Of a stretch of DNA of 6,000 bases, positions 5,893 to 6,000 are shown piece after piece (the first letter of the stretch is position 1; every line of letters starts with the position of its first letter). The stretch covers positions 1 through 6,000 of the forward strand of contig JANPLZ010000028.1 of assembly GCA_031422555.1 (NCBI GenBank), in the 5' to 3' direction. Origin of the DNA: JANNAT01 sp031422555 (lineage in GTDB: Bacteria > Pseudomonadota > Alphaproteobacteria > Rhodobacterales > Rhodobacteraceae). The notes under the pieces are model-generated. The model saw nothing but the letters and a program-made list of their open reading frames with translations. It had not been told where the DNA came from and made no database searches. The translations under genes were made by a program, and so were the position numbers.

Positions 5893-5927
5893 TTCAACAT
5901 TAAAGACTAAGTTTCAAATAATGGAAC
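5891..5927. promoter_or_regulatory. Candidate IclR operator with repeated GTTTCAA
   Basis: GTTTCAA occurs at 5891-5897 and again at 5911-5917, exactly 20 bases apart, about two helical turns. The second copy starts a near-palindrome GTTTCA-AATAA-TGGAAC (5911-5927) with one mismatch between the arms. IclR-type regulators bind such short palindromes, often several in phase. The placement, over the -10 and just after the expected transcript start, would suit repression of the plus-strand gene. It is also within 90 bases of the iclR start, which would allow autoregulation. Binding is inferred. Confidence 0.5.
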
Positions 5928-5943
5928 CAAACGGGAGGATACC

Positions 5944-6000
5944 ATGGTCCACACCACGAAGGGCGCAGCAGCGTTCCTCGTAGGCTTGCTGATGGCAAGC
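5944..6000 (+). CDS. Start of an exported protein, probably ABC transporter solute-binding protein (cut by window end)
   Basis: ATG 5944 has a strong ribosome binding site GGAGG (5934-5938) five bases upstream and opens a frame that runs to the window end. The 19 visible residues, MVHTTKGAAAFLVGLLMAS, look like the n- and h-regions of a Sec signal peptide: one Lys, then a hydrophobic core. With a divergent iclR and UgpC/MalK-type ATPase next door, a periplasmic solute-binding protein is the best guess, with permease genes likely to follow. Only the signal peptide start is visible, so another exported protein remains possible. Confidence 0.7.
   Translation, partial: MVHTTKGAAAFLVGLLMAS

Overview
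The window (about 60% G+C) looks like chromosomal DNA of an alphaproteobacterium, most likely Rhodobacteraceae. The basis is protein-level resemblance, the HemP family member, the UgpC/MalK-type ABC transporter with an IclR regulator, and the codon use; no rRNA or marker gene fixes the taxon. I see no rRNA or tRNA gene, transposase, CRISPR array, phage gene or origin. Coding density is high and no gene-free stretch exceeds about 110 bases.

Layout. (1) 1-767, minus strand: N-terminal part of a membrane-bound sensor protein (about six membrane helices, a helical linker and the start of a PAS domain), cut by the left edge. (2) 833-1441, minus: complete nicotinamidase, pncA, upstream of the sensor on the same strand. 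(3) 1442-1515: short divergent intergenic region. (4) 1516-2517, plus: NAD-dependent epimerase/dehydratase-like SDR protein. (5) 2560-3468, plus: trhO, a rhodanese-family tRNA U34 hydroxylase. (6) 3469-3573: leader region with inverted repeats, one of which would mask a Shine-Dalgarno sequence. (7) 3574-3711 and 3708-3899, plus: an unrecognised 45-residue small ORF whose stop overlaps the start of hemP. (8) 3900-3952: GC-rich hairpin between converging genes. (9) 3953-5014 and 5053-5838, minus: ABC transporter ATPase downstream of an IclR regulator. (10) 5839-5943: divergent control region with a good promoter and an IclR-like operator. (11) 5944-6000, plus: start of a secreted protein, probably the solute-binding protein of the same ABC transporter, cut by the right edge.

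How the genes work together. The right third is one regulatory unit: the IclR protein probably controls both its own arm (iclR plus ATPase) and the divergent arm that starts with an exported protein and probably continues with permeases beyond the window. The middle part concerns haem/iron uptake control (hemP with its small upstream ORF). The left part combines NAD salvage (pncA), a sensor, an SDR enzyme and tRNA wobble modification, with no obvious shared pathway.

Most of the window is ordinary. The parts most worth a second look are the small ORF coupled to hemP, the hairpin over its ribosome binding site, and the operator-like repeats in the iclR/binding-protein divergent region.
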